NCBI GenBank assembly: GCA_036784855.1
Contig: JAZDSV010000049.1
Coordinates: 32,641 to 96,640 of the forward strand
Source of the DNA: Aphelidium insulamus
Lineage: Eukaryota; Aphelidiomycota; Aphelidea; Aphelidiaceae
Reading direction: 5' to 3'
Length of the DNA stretch: 64,000 nt
In this document: in pieces, positions 21,794-33,947 of the stretch
How positions within the stretch are numbered: the stretch's first letter is position 1
Layout: every line of letters starts with the position of its first letter
Program-made: the position numbers and the translations under genes
The notes under the pieces: model-generated
Databases searched by the model: none
What the model saw: the letters and a program-made list of their open reading frames with translations, nothing else
Told to the model about the DNA's origin: nothing

Positions 21794-24700
21794 ATGGCCA
21801 CCACCACCAAGAGTGACGACACGGCGGCAACGGCGCTTAAAGAGTCTGCGGCACAGCCAGAGACCGCAGTTGGTCCGGCTGACACTGGCCTGGTGGAAGC
21901 GCTGGATGTGCTGCACAACACCGTGCCGTATGTACTCGCAGTGTCCTCTTCCTCCCTTCACTGACACCCCGCGCACACAGCAAATGGATTCCACACCTGT
22001 CTGGCGGCGTGCCCGATGTGCTGCCTCCGCCGCCCCTTGCATCTACTAGTGACGGAGAGACTGTGACCGGCGTTGTGATTCCCGCAACCACCATACTGGA
22101 GACAACAGTGGCCGAGGCAGGCACACCACTACTATCTCCGGGATCAGCTGCTGCCGGCGAAGACACGCTCTGTGCACTGCCGACACCGCTGGCCGATGAT
22201 GATCATTCTGGACGGCACGCCGCTGGCAACCCAGACCCGCCACGGAGACCGAGCATGCAACACTCACAGCCACTACAGTCACAGCTGCCGACACAGCAGC
22301 CAGTGGCTCCGCCGCGCCGTGCGTCGAACCAGACGGGCGAGCTTGTTGGCATGCCGGCCGCCAGGCATCAGAGCAGTGTTCCGGCAACTGGTGACGGCAC
22401 AGCAACGGCAGCATCGGCAGCATCGCCATCTCAACGACGGTCACGCTCCGACTTTAACCTGATGGCGGCGTATCTGGCGCGCTCTGTGGAAGGTGGTAGC
22501 GTCAGCAAGGCATCCACAAGTTCCCCGCTGTCATCTAAGCCGGCATCTCTCGCGGCGTCAGTGGCAACAAGTTCCTCCGCAGCGGCATCATCCTCGTCCA
22601 ACAACAACGGCCATCTGGCCACCGTGTTTGACCCGGCTGTTGCAAGGGTAGCACCACCATCTGGCAGTAGTACCCCGCCGCCCGCAGTAACAATCGCCGG
22701 CGCCACCTCCTCGTCGGCAACATCGTCACCGAAATTACCCGGCTCCGGCACCACTCGACAGTCGAAACGCTTCTCTGGGCTGCTGAAGCAACTGATCGCC
22801 CCCGGCCGCCCATCCCTATCTGACATACAACAGCAGCAGGCAGCCTCTGATGCCGCCGCCATGTCTTTGTTGTCCATGCAGTCGGTGGATGCGTTGCGCA
22901 ACACTGGCGCCAATATCCGTGACGATGCCGTACGGGTCGGGTTCGGCGTGGTTGCCGGCCATCCGCTGCTCCAACTCTACTTGCTCATGTTTGCCATGCA
23001 ACACGGTGCTGCCTCTCTGCTGGTAGGCTATTATTTGTTGGTTATCATCTTCTTTGTGCACACACACACAAGTATAATCCAAATTGTTGTATAGTTCTTC
23101 AGGGCCAGTGTGGCGCAGTTCCAGCAGACGTTCCCGGTGACACATCCGTCTTATTTGCACCGCATGGCATACCGCATCTACCAGTCATATCTGGCCGACA
23201 ATGCCCCGCTGTCACTGCTGCCGCCTGTAACCAGGTTTGGCGGTGATGTGGGCAGCGGCACTAATAATGGAACGTCCACGCACTACACCGCGATGGTGTC
23301 CGAGTGTCTGGCGCGAGTGGCGGAACCAACTGTGGACATGTTTGTCGATCTGGACCGCTTGGCGGCTGTGGCCTTGCAGCGCAGCTACGGCACCGCTGAT
23401 ACCGTGGACAGCAGCGGTGCTGTAGTGTTTACTCGGAGCGCCCAATACCAAGCGATGCTCCAGGATTTATGTATGTTTTCATTGTTATAGTCTTGATATA
23501 TTTGTTACATTTCTGGATAGCTGGCAATGAAGTGGTGTCGGACTGCGCGGCGGAGCGTGTGGTGTGCCGCGTGCTGGACTTTTGCCCGCGCTACTATACT
23601 GCGGAGCTGTACCGCAAGGTGACCGAGTATCTGGACACGCTGTGCATACAATGGAGAAACTATGGCCCGGCTGCCAAGTTCTTGGCGGATGCATCTCAGG
23701 ACCGGCGTGGGCCTCTGGTTGCTCGGGTGAGTTCCTTATATACTATTGAAGTATACTGTAGCTTAACGGTGTTCATGCAGACGTCAACATCGCTGTCAAT
23801 GACATCGGCAACATCTGCGCCAGATATTGGCCGGCTAAATCTTGCGGCGGAGGAGAGTCGCGGCGGTGTGGCAAACACCAGCAACATGGCCAGCAATGGA
23901 TCGCTGGCTGTGCGGCAGGCAGCACCCATCGGCACCATCAAGCACGCGCACTCGCTGACAATTGAACGATTCACCGCTGCGGACGATGATCAGCACCCGT
24001 TTGTCGCGTTGAACAGTGATGTGGCACCGATTGCGTCTCTGGCAAGCGGCACCGTATTCTGCGAGTACTGCTGCCTGGCCACAAATCCCTCTGACGGTCC
24101 GCTGCACCAGTGCGAGTGTAAGTGTAGATTCAAATGTCCATCTTATTGTCATGCCTAACTGCCAGTGTGCCGATATATCTGCCACAAGGCGTGTCGGAGA
24201 TATGTGGGCCTGCCGTGTTTGACCACGGAGCCGGTGGAGAAGGTGGCCGAGAAGCCGCTGTCCACCACCAACGTCAAACTGGTGGTGGACAAGATCGAGT
24301 CGCTGCGCACCGAACTGCAAATGACAACACGCATGCGAGACGGGTTGGAGCGCATACGGTCCGCAACCTCGGCCGCTTCTGGCGGCAAATCCGGCAAGCA
24401 TCGCGACCCCAAGGAGCAGCAGCAACACCCGCCAGACGCCGCCGACACCAAGCTGCAGAAAACAAATCGGCTGTTCAGGTTCCTGCAGCAGAAGGAGACG
24501 GTCAACATGACGCAGTTGGCCCTGTTTGCCAGTGCTATCAACTTCTCGAAACCGGAACCAGCAACCGACATGTACATTGAGAATGAGCGGGTGCTGCGTG
24601 CGCTGCTATTTCCGTACGTGGGCGGGCTGCCGGACAGCGTGCGCATCCGCGTCCAACTGATTGAGCGGGACGTGCTTACAGGCGTCAATTTCGCCCTGCT

Positions 24701-26152
24701 CATTGAGCCGGCCACCACGGTGCGCGACGTCATCAAGAAGGCGTTCGACAAACGGTCTCGGGCAGCCAACAGCTCGCACGAGATGATTGATTTTGTTTTG
24801 ACCCTGCAAGACTGCCTCGGAGGTATTGACAGCAGTGTTGGATTACAAGTATATTGTTAACATCCATAGATGAACACCTGCTGGAAGACGACTCGTACCC
24901 GGCGGTGGTGGCCCATTTGCTGCGCGACCCCGTGTTCTACATGAAGGAGCGGGAGCGCATATCGCGGCCGGCAGCCCCGGCGGCCATCAAACCCCATCAC
25001 CATGCCCGCATGTCGTTGAAGGTGGGCGCACACGTGGACCCGTTGCTGGAGGAGAAGCGCCTGGCTGTGCTCAAGGAGATCTACGACACGGAACAAAACT
25101 ACGTCAAACAGCTCCAGCTGACCATGAAGCATTTCGTGCTCCCGCTGCAGAACAGTTCCGCCTCCGCCAAGACCGCGGCCATCGTGCAAAACATCTTCAG
25201 CAACGTGGGCGACCTGGCCGACATGCACAAGAAGCTGCTGGCCACCTGTGCCGCTGGAGACCCGTCGCAACTGCTGATCGGTGCGCTGGAGACGTGCCTG
25301 CCCAGCGTCGCCCAACTCTATCCCGTCTACTGCAGCAATCAGAATAACAGCCGGCGACAAATTGCCAAACTGCGCGCGGGCGACGAGAACTTTCTGCGGT
25401 TTGTGCGCACGGCCGAATCCGCCAAAGAGCTGGAGCGGCGCAGCCTGGGCGACCTGTTGATCCAGCCGATGCAGCGCCTGACACGCTATCCCATACTGCT
25501 CAAACGCCTGCTGGACTACACGCCGCCCACGCACCCGGACTACATGCGCGTGGTGACGCTCATGACAGAGATGCAGGCGGTGGCCGCTCAAGTCAATGCG
25601 GTGGTGTCGCAGAAGGAGGCGCAGTACCGGCTGCAGACACTGCAACGCTCCCTCGACTGGAACAGTATCTGCGAGCCGTTCCCGCTGGCAGTGTCTGCGC
25701 GGCAACTGGTGCTGGAGAAACCGGTGCGTCTGCTCACCAAGAGCGGCAGTGGCAGCAAGGGGTCGCAGTACCGTGCGCAGGACGTGGTGGCATTTGTGCT
25801 GTCCGACTACATCCTGCTCATCCAATCTTCAGTCAAGAAGGAGCAGGACACGCTGGTGCTGGTGGCGCCGCCGATCAGACTGGCCAGCGTGGCGCTGGTG
25901 TCGGTGTCGTCGCTGAACAGTGAGTCCGCCTCCTCGACAGCCGCCGAACCCGAACTGGCCAACTGTGTGCAGATCATTGCACAGAATCAGGACGTCTACT
26001 TGTTGCAGATGATGTCGCGCACGGACAAGATTGCGTGGATGAAGGAGGTGGAAGTGTGGGCCATTCGGTGTCGGTACCTATCGCTCCTGCCTGGTGGTGG
26101 GACCACTACAGCTGCAGCGGATCCCGCCCCTCCAACCCCTAGCATCGCATAG
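21794..26152 (+). CDS. Rho guanine nucleotide exchange factor (RGS-like, C1, DH, PH)
   Basis: Seven exons (21794-21927, 21981-23022, 23095-23470, 23521-23726, 23781-24117, 24166-24822, 24870-26152) give 1,344 residues. A Ser/Thr/Pro-rich region covers residues 1-370. HPLLQLYLLMFAMQHGAASL, FFRASVAQFQ and AYRIYQSYLADNAPL look like parts of an RGS-homology domain (about 380-570). A C1-type zinc finger follows (HPFVAL, CEYC, CELCRYICHKAC, GLPC; about 655-715), then an RA/ubiquitin-like segment (about 800-915), a DH domain (RLAVLKEIYDTEQNYVKQL through LLIQPMQRLTRYPILLKRLL; about 980-1180) and a C-terminal PH domain. DH-PH units load GTP on Rho GTPases. The RGS-C1-DH-PH order resembles G-alpha-regulated RhoGEFs, suggesting coupling of receptors to the actin cytoskeleton. 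RGS and RA calls are tentative; DH is firm. Confidence 0.88.
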
Positions 26153-26195
26153 ACGCCAGCAGTATTATACTTTTTTATAGATGACCAATATATAA

Positions 26196-26985
26196 TTACT
26201 CTGTGCCAACAGGTCTCAGTATAACTCTGTCCGTCCCATACACCGCCGACTCCACCGTGTAGTATGTGCATGGCCGATTAGAGTGGTCGTACGGCGGACC
26301 CAACAAGTCTACATGAATAATTCAATTCGAATGTAACTGCTAATACAGATACCTACCAATAAATACAACGTCGCTCAAGGCCTCGATACAGTGAATGTTT
26401 CCGCAGTCTGGCCGAATTACGGCCACTTCTGACGCCGCATTAACTTCCGCTGAGCCCACTAGGCGCGCCTGAACCACATCTGCCCGCATGTATCTAAATT
26501 GAGAAGTAGTGATGAATGGCCATACCGTCATCTCGAGTACTGCGCTCACAAATGTCATATGATGTGGTACGCATGTGGCCTTGCAGGCATTTTCTTTGAT
26601 ATTCAGCGTGAATGCTTCGCTGCGATACGATACAACATGCAACTCACTGGAAAACGGTCATGCCAGGATGATTGTGCAGCGGTATCCGGTTGCCGCGACG
26701 CATGGCAAACAGCGAACATGTAAAGTTCGAATCTGCGTATATCAATGTGTCGACTGTACTTTGCGACGATTCTTGATCCTTCATGCTGCTCATCGATGCG
26801 AGATACGGCTCCACATCGTGGCAAGTGAGAGCATTTAATCCTGCCTGAGGCGTTTAAACTCACCGCGACACATCTGTGACACGTACTCGCAATTCTGACT
26901 CTAGATGAGTAACGTCCCCTCTCTTGCCGGCGGCAAAGTAGCGCTGTGCCACGCTGCAAATGCGTCCAAGCAGTCTGCTCACCAT
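26196..26985 (-). CDS. cysteamine/N-terminal-cysteine dioxygenase (ADO/PCO family)
   Basis: Exons 26887-26985, 26648-26844, 26357-26493 and 26308-26196 keep one frame (about 181 residues). The family uses Fe(II) and O2 to oxidise cysteamine or N-terminal cysteines and acts as an oxygen sensor. Seen: NRIPLHNHPGMTVF with the two iron-binding histidines, GNIHCIEALSDVVFI with the third, and DLLGPPYDHSNRPCTYYTV, which matches the conserved C-terminal block. The cupin strand normally reading like KVLYG is not evident between 26494 and 26647. Either a small exon was missed there or this protein is short in that loop. It converges with the RhoGEF gene (43 bp apart) and diverges from ABCA copy 1. Confidence 0.72.
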
Positions 26986-27028
26986 GGAGGTTGGCGGTTA
27001 GGAAGCTTAAGTAAAGGTGCCCTGCTGT

Positions 27029-27069
27029 GATTGGCTAGTAAATTTTGCCCCTGAATGAAGTAGCCAATC
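27029..27069. promoter_or_regulatory. inverted CCAAT pair in a divergent promoter
   Basis: GATTGGCTA at 27029-27037 is the exact reverse complement of TAGCCAATC at 27061-27069. The dyad lies in the 147-bp gap between the start codons of the dioxygenase gene (minus) and ABCA copy 1 (plus), with one CCAAT facing each gene. By established knowledge CCAAT boxes bind the NF-Y/HAP complex and are typical of bidirectional promoters. Confidence 0.6.
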
Positions 27070-27132
27070 AGCTTTCTGCACATTTTGCAGTCATTTTCAC
27101 AACATCCGAGGCAGCAATCCTTGCCAGCAAAG

Positions 27133-30100
27133 ATGAGTGACGCCACGGAGCGAGACATCAAGATCACACTGCGCTCACAGGCTTCGGCCCTGATGCGCAA
27201 GAACTTTCAACTGCAGCTCCACCAGCGCGGCCAGACACTGTGCCAGCTGCGTACGTGCTCTCGATGCGGCCGTGTACTTTTACTAACCGTTACGCCGCGT
27301 AGTTGTGCCCGTGCTTCTCGTCGCGCTTGTTGGAATATTCCAGATCATAATGGACCGACAGTCAAAGCAAATATCTGAGTTGCAGCCCGTAGATAGTTTC
27401 GAGGCGCTGGATATCGGCACCTTTCCCGTCTACTTGGCCATGTACGTCGTAGTTCAGATGGCATATTTGGTTAACAATATCAAATTACAGGTCAAAGTGG
27501 ATTGCTGGCCTGCCATTCTTTCACACCTATGCCAAGCCGGACATTCGCCAAGAGTTGGGTTCGCTTCCTTGGAATCTGACGGCGATGCCAACTGGATTCA
27601 TTGGCAAGATACCCCGAGTATGTTTACAGATATCTGCACTAATCTCCGTGGTGCTGATTTATATCTTCTAGAGCCGGTGCTTTAAAGATTATGGGTGCTG
27701 GCCGCACATGGTTCCGTATGATACAGTGAAGGCACTGGATGCCAATCTGCTAGCATGCAAGTCCATAATTTCAGTTTGCACATAGTTGATTAATTGTATA
27801 GCGACGAGATTTTGGCGCAACTATCTCCAGGACACAAACGGCGTGGATGCAGTGCCGCGATTTATAGACAAGGATGAAACTACGAAAATGGTGCAGCAAT
27901 GGATTCTCAGTGGAAACTTTTCTTCGGTGCCGCCTTATGGCGCACTCCTGTTCAACAAGCTTGAAACGGCCAGCAACGTTGCCGACGTCATTTTAATGCC
28001 AGCCGGTCGCTACGGTGGCCGGCCATATATTGGAGCTACTTCCATGAGAAGGGTGTCTCTTATTCAGCGCGCTTATCCAGCCCCGGACCGCCAAGCAAAC
28101 ATGATCAACATGCTGGACAATCTCTGGATCAAGAATGTGACTGGCGATCCGCGAGCCACCATCACTACGCTGTATCAGGGCATGCCGCAACAAACCATTC
28201 CGTCATTCGACATCTCGTCCATTGTGGGCTTTTACTTTCTCGGATTTGCCGTGACATTCATGCTGCCAACGTTTGTCTCGGCCATTGTGCTGGACAAGCA
28301 GGACAGAATTCTGGTGATGATGCAAATGTCGGGGCTGAAACTGTACACCTACTGGGCCATCACCTACGTATACAACATGCTGGTATTTACAGCCGCCATG
28401 ACGTGCCTGTGGCTTACTGGGCTTGCATTTCAAGTGCGCGTCTTCACTCAGACGAGGTTGGTTATAATATGGTTTTTATGATTATGCTTATGCGTAACAA
28501 AGCCCATTACTTTTAATATTGGCCTTGCTGTTGTGGGGAAACGCTCTCATTGCCATGGCATTCTTGGTGGCTGCTGTGTTCAGCCGTGTACGCTCTGCCT
28601 CGGTCACTTCATATGTTCTGGTTATTTTCGGCAAGTTGACACTTATCATCGATGATCTGGATTGACAGTGTGCAGGCGTGCTGGTGTCCAACCTGTTAAA
28701 CTCTTCAGTGTTTATCGATGATGAACCGCCAGCATGGTTCCTTCTGTATCCGCCATTTGCATTCTACCGCGCACTCTACATCTTGACGGCGGCATGCATC
28801 AATCTGCAGTGCATGCAGTTGACTGATCTGTTCCACTCGTCCAGCAATGCTGTCCAGGATCAGCTGGGTCTGATATTTGGGATGCTTGCCGGGAGGCAGT
28901 ATTCCGGTTTCGCTGTGGCGTGGTGGTTGAATGAAATCTTGCCGAAAGAGTTTGGCGTGGCCAAGCGGTGGGACTTTTCATTAGGCCACTCTATCTGCGC
29001 ATGTATCGCCGCTGGAAAGGCTACTCGGCGCTGCCAGAGGATTCCACGGATAACGGTGCCGACGCAGACTGTGATGCCTTTGAGGGTAAAGCTCTTCTGC
29101 AGGATCAAGAAACAGCGGACGACGACTCTGATGTTGCCGATGAGCGGGAGCGGATAAAGTCTGGCCGAGTGACTCAGTCAGAATGCGCGTTGGTAATTGA
29201 GGGACTGCAAAAAGTGTTTCCTGGTCGGCCACCAAAATGTGCAGTTGCCGGCATCTATCTCTCGATGCCTGCCGGAGAATGTTTCGGACTCCTGGGCGCC
29301 AATGGTGAGTGAGGTGGAGACTTTCTTATTGTCTCATCATTCCAGGCGCCGGCAAGACAACACTCATATCATGCCTGACGGGACTCATCAAGCCGTCGGC
29401 GGGCGATGCGCTGTTTGGCGGTGGAAGGTGGCGACTCAGCGCCGACATGGACGCCATTCAGACCTCGCTGGGTGTCTGCATGCAGTTTGATGTGTTTTAC
29501 CCGGTGTTGACGTGCCGGCAACATGTCGCCTTCTACACCCGGCTGAAGGGATTCCCGCCGTCCAAGGTTACACAACACACGGGCACCATCCTGCAATGGG
29601 TTGGACTAGACGGTGCTCTGGCAGACCGACCAGCCAAACATTTGTCGGGCGGCATGCGCCGACGGCTATCGCTGGCCATGGCACTGACGGCCCACCCGCA
29701 GCTACTCATTATGGATGAGCCGTCCACGGGGCTGGACCCGATGACCAGGCGGCAGTTGTGGCACGTGTTTGAGGAGATCAGGGAGAAGCGCGTGGCGATG
29801 GGCCGGCCCATGTCCAGCATCCTCACCACACACGCGATGGATGAGGCGGATACTCTGTGTGACCGCATTGGTATCATGTCTGGTGGGCGCTTGTGCTGTC
29901 TGGGCACATCGGCGCACTTGAAGCAAAAGTTTGGCGGTGGAGGCTACGTGCTCACTGTACAAGTCCGTGATATCAGCCTGGCCTCTGGTAGGTGCACTTT
30001 GTGTTATCGTTCAACTACGATCTGATACTATGCAACAGGTGTGGTGGCATCACCAGCCAGTCTCATCAAGACTGTGAGAGAAGTGTGTGTGGGCGCCACA

Positions 30101-30385
30101 GTGTCGCTTATGCGCGACTTGTCTGTCAAGGACGTGTTTTGCTTCCAGCTGAATGCAGCACAAGAGTCACAGTGGCAACTCAGCCGTCTATTTGCTGCCA
30201 TGAACGAGATGAAGCAGACACAGACGCCACTCCACTTGCAGCAACCGTCAGTGGAAGGTGACAATGGCCACGAGGGTATAAGCCAGCGGATGTTTGTGGT
30301 GACCGAGTGGGGTCTGAGTGCCACCACGCTGGAAGATGTGTTTATCAGCGTGTTGAAGCAAGCTTCTCAGCCTCAGACTGCTTAA
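27133..30385 (+). CDS. half-size ABCA-type transporter, copy 1 (one frame break)
   Basis: Nine exons: 27133-27250, 27303-27441, 27491-27617, 27672-27756, 27802-28456, 28503-28630, 28676-29304, 29346-29987, 30039-30385. Order: cytosolic N-terminus, one helix (VPVLLVALVGIFQIIM), a large extracytosolic Cys/Trp-rich loop, a cluster of helices (VGFYFLGFAVTFMLPTFVSA and others), then one nucleotide-binding domain with Walker A GANGAGKTT split by an intron, signature LSGGMRRRLS and Walker B LLIMDEPSTGLD. ABCA proteins move lipids using ATP; half-size forms must dimerise. Exon 7 is one base shorter than in copy 2 (629 versus 630), within a T-run near 28977, which shifts the frame before the ATPase domain. 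This is either a real pseudogene lesion or a sequence error. Introns 4 and 6 start with GC. Confidence 0.85.
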
Positions 30386-30705
30386 ACTAATATATTCATT
30401 TATTCAATATTCATTTTACATTGACATTTCACTGATATATATCTTGTCGCTTTCAACTTGAAACTTGCAAAAATCTGCCGATTTTTCTGTGCAGGTATGG
30501 CATATGAGCCAAGTTTAAGGTGGCTCTGGTAACGGTACACTTAGATCCAGCATTGTATGTACGTTTGTTGTTGTTGAACAGACTACTGCCACGGTAAGGT
30601 TTCCACGCCGTGAATTCAGTACGGCTAATCGAAAGAGACAATGCAGTAATGTTTAATGTTTACAGGCTCATGTGCATTATAATTAATAATTCTATTACAT
30701 CACAG
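30386..30705. other. spacer between convergent ABCA copy 1 and helicase
   Basis: 320 bp, AT-rich, presumably the two 3' ends. No gene or repeat seen beyond a short TTG run near 30565. Confidence 0.55.
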
Positions 30706-33063
30706 TCAAGCCGTAAAGCCATCATAGCAGTAGGCGTAGAGAAGCTCGGCATGTTGTTGCATGTACTCCACCAGCCCACGCATGAACGGATCCTTGCTCA
30801 CGGTCTCCGTGTCACATACGACAACAACCTGCCGCCGCGCCCTGGTCACGGCAACATTCAGGCGCCGGCTCTCGCGCAGAAACCCCACATCCCCCGTATC
30901 GTTCGAGCGTACCAGTGATATCAGGACGCATTCCTTCTCCCGGCCCTGGAACCCGTCCACCGACCCAATTTCCAGCTGTGGGTACTTTTCCAGCAGCAAG
31001 GCGCGCAAGTGATGCACCTGACCATTGTACGGACTGATTATGGCGATTTGGTCGGGGGTTACACCGCGCCGTACAAGTGCTTCGCAGTGCAGCTGCACCA
31101 GTGTTGCCTCGCCCCGATTCCACAGCGAGTCGCCATCAGCAGCAGCAGCGGTAGATGACTGTGCATCATCCAGTGATGCCACCGACATCTCGTTACAGTC
31201 ACAGCCAGCCGTATCAATCAGCACCAGCGGTGGCCGCAGTGGAGCCAGCTCGCCATCTGCATCCGCCACGGGCTCCACTTTACCGGGATCATCCACGACA
31301 TGGCCAGCAGCTTGCAAGACACTAGGCAGCGTGGCGAGCGAGTGATTGTGGACACCTGGACTGCCAGTGAGCCGCCCGTTGTACAGGGCGTCGCTGGCCC
31401 ACTGCATGATCAGCGGATGCATGCGATACTGAATGGACAAGAAACTGGTGCACGGCTCGCCGTACAGCGCACGCATGCGGTCAAACAGCGTCCGCGATAG
31501 GCCTCGCTCCGCCGCTTTTGCCGACAGAATGGTGGGCGGCAGTTGGCATGGATCCCCGGCCAGGATCATCTTGTCGGCCTTCAGCGCGGCGATCCAGCAC
31601 TCTGGCTCGAGTGACTGGGTCGCCTCGTCGATCACAAGCACGTCAAAGTGCTGCTTGTTGAGGATGCGCCCGCCAGCAGATGCCAACGTGCTTGCCACCA
31701 CTTTTGCATTGGCCAGCAGTGTCTCCAGTGCAGCCGGCTCCCTCGAACGCATTTCCCTCCGCAACTCACGTATCAGCGCATACTGCTGCGCTCTGGCGGC
31801 CTTACTATAATTATATTAGTACAAAATGAGAAGTAAATGCATGCACTTGTACATAAGATAATAATAATCATCAATAACGGACCCCTTGGCAGTTTTTACG
31901 GCGGCAAGAGCAGCATCCATTTCCGCACGAATATCAGATAGCAGCTGGCCAGCATCACTGGACCGCAGCTGCACATCCAACCCATAGTCCTGCGTGGATG
32001 AGAGTACTCGGCACGGGTGCCCAATGCGCAGATAGTCGTGGCGCCGCACTGTCCGCGGCAATCGCTCCAGCAAATTGTCCACGGCGATGTTGGACGGAGC
32101 ACAGAGCAAGATGCGTTTGTCCGCCGCCAAGAGGTGTCTCACAATCTCCACAAGCGTCGTGGTCTTGCCGGTGCCAGGCGGCCCGTGTATCAGTGCCACT
32201 ATCCAGATTGTTTATGCACAATGAACGCACATATAACAGCGAACAGACACGTACACGTGGGCGCCTGTACGGCAAAGTGCACGGCAAGCCTCTGCGGCCC
32301 GTTGAGACCCGGATCGTGTATCACAAAGTCGGTTGGAACATCCGCGGCACCGTGCCGAGGAAATGCAGGAGCCGCGGTGCCACACAGGGCTCGCACCAGC
32401 GCCGAATGTTGCTGTCGCCGCGGCTCCAAAACACCTTCCAGAGCCTTGCACATGCGCTCATACTGAATGTCCGCCGAGAGCCGATTTCTGTGCGGTGTCA
32501 GATATCGCCGCCGTGCACGTCCATTGAACGGCACTCACAGGCGATAAGTGCCGGCAGCGGGTGGCTGGTCATAGTCATCTGCACCCGCGCCGCCAAGTGC
32601 CACGGTTATTGCGGTGTCGGAGACGCGCGCAACAATGCCTCGCCACTCGGTGCTGCTATTGTTGTTGCCCGTCGCAGATGACTGCTGCTTGCTTGCTGGC
32701 CCTTTTCTAGATGCCGATGCCGAGTGCTGCACCAGCGCGGCCAGGTCGCCCACGCGGAATCGATGGGCGGGCAACAGCATGGCATCATACGGCGCCTCCA
32801 GTTGCACCACACTGGACACCCAAAAGTAAGATAGATGGCGCACACGCCATATTGCACACACACGCACACACCACCTACGTCTTGCCGCCCAAGCCAGAGC
32901 GCGTGCCAGTGATGCGCAGGTTCAGCAGGCAGACACCGCGCTGCTGCAACGACTTGTCCGACAGGGCGCCACCAAACAGCCGTGCAGTCTCGGCCGCGTC
33001 GTACTCGCGCTCCATCTGCACCAGCGCCGCCAGCCCATCCACAAGTGTCTGCGCGGTGGCCAT
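30706..33063 (-). CDS. SF1 helicase, IGHMBP2/SMUBP2-like
   Basis: Exons 32879-33063, 32539-32811, 32255-32487, 31883-32198 and 30706-31804 join in frame to 701 residues. UPF1-like 5'-3' RNA/DNA helicase. Motifs in order: Q-like segment ([16 protein letters not shown]), Walker [14 protein letters not shown], Ia [14 protein letters not shown], Walker [80 protein letters not shown]. The N-terminal wording ([20 protein letters not shown], then [19 protein letters not shown]) matches the beta-barrel of IGHMBP2, a ribosome- and tRNA-associated helicase in animals. The R3H and AN1 zinc-finger tail of the animal protein is absent, as in yeast Hcs1. A CA run lies in intron 1. Confidence 0.92.
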
Positions 33064-33354
33064 GGTGTCTCTGTATCTAGTGCTAAATAGCTGTCACGAT
33101 ATATATATATATATCGTGACCATTATATGACGCTGTCCCACATAGCCTGCTGCTATGTACAGACCGTTCTCAGACAAGCAAGCTCAGACAAATATTTCCG
33201 CCATGCTTACATATGAGCGTATGATAACACGGTACAATGCCTGGCAGCGTGTAAGCAGTCTATAACCTACAGTTATGTTTGACAGCCGCTCGGTGTGCAG
33301 CGCATTACGGTATTGTGCAATGGATTCTGATGGAGAATCTGATGCAGCTGGTAT
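33064..33354. other. spacer with perfect 28-bp palindrome
   Basis: Positions 33093-33120 form a perfect palindrome: GTCACGAT, a TA run, then ATCGTGAC. It lies 30 bp upstream of the helicase start codon, so it could be part of that promoter or an unstable AT element. No gene seen. Confidence 0.6.
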
Positions 33355-33676
33355 TCAGTAGAGATGGCATCGATCTTCACTTGACATAAAAACACCATGT
33401 ACTGCTATACTCTGTGATCCATATTCTTCGGCGCTTGCAGACGCAAATACATACATAGCATCACCGGACACAAACAGAACCTTGTCGCCATTAAGTTTTG
33501 CCAACGCGCCAATGACACCCGGATCGACGTCGCCATGTCACCCTTAGTGCATTGGTGTGAGAGTAAGAAAATGTACAACACGTAATTGACGTTGACATAC
33601 CCTATGGAACAGCATGATCCCCGGCATCAATGGCTGGTGTGACCTTAGCGCGATAGTAGTCATGGAGCGGTTGCAT
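33355..33676 (-). pseudogene. possible degenerate small gene
   Basis: Two protein-like stretches on the minus strand are separated by what looks like a 58-bp intron (GTATGT to CACTAAG). The first (MQPLHDYYRAKVTPAIDAGD) starts at the ATG at 33676. The second (ALAKLNGDKVLFVSGDAMYV and on to a stop at 33355) is in a frame that the visible splice sites do not join cleanly to the first. It could be a decayed gene or one whose exons I have not resolved. No family recognised. Confidence 0.25.
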
Positions 33677-33947
33677 TCACGAGTACTACAATCTGTGCTA
33701 ATCAATTGAAGAAGTCTTCACAGGTAAAGAGCTTCATTGCAGCCATATAACATCACAGGTAGAGCTATCAAGCAAATATGCGGTGATAGATATCGTTTGG
33801 TGGTCAATTTTCATCCAACGTTGAAATTACTATCAACAGTATATTAATAGTAGCAATGCCATGTATGTATTCCTCTTGAGCATTGATTGATAGGGGGCTC
33901 AATAATGTGGCGCAGCTATTGAATCACCAACCACCACGCCCGACACA

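Noticed and set aside
24857-25825. 322-codon minus-strand frame opposite the RhoGEF DH domain
   Set aside because: Antisense shadow of a firmly identified DH-PH exon.
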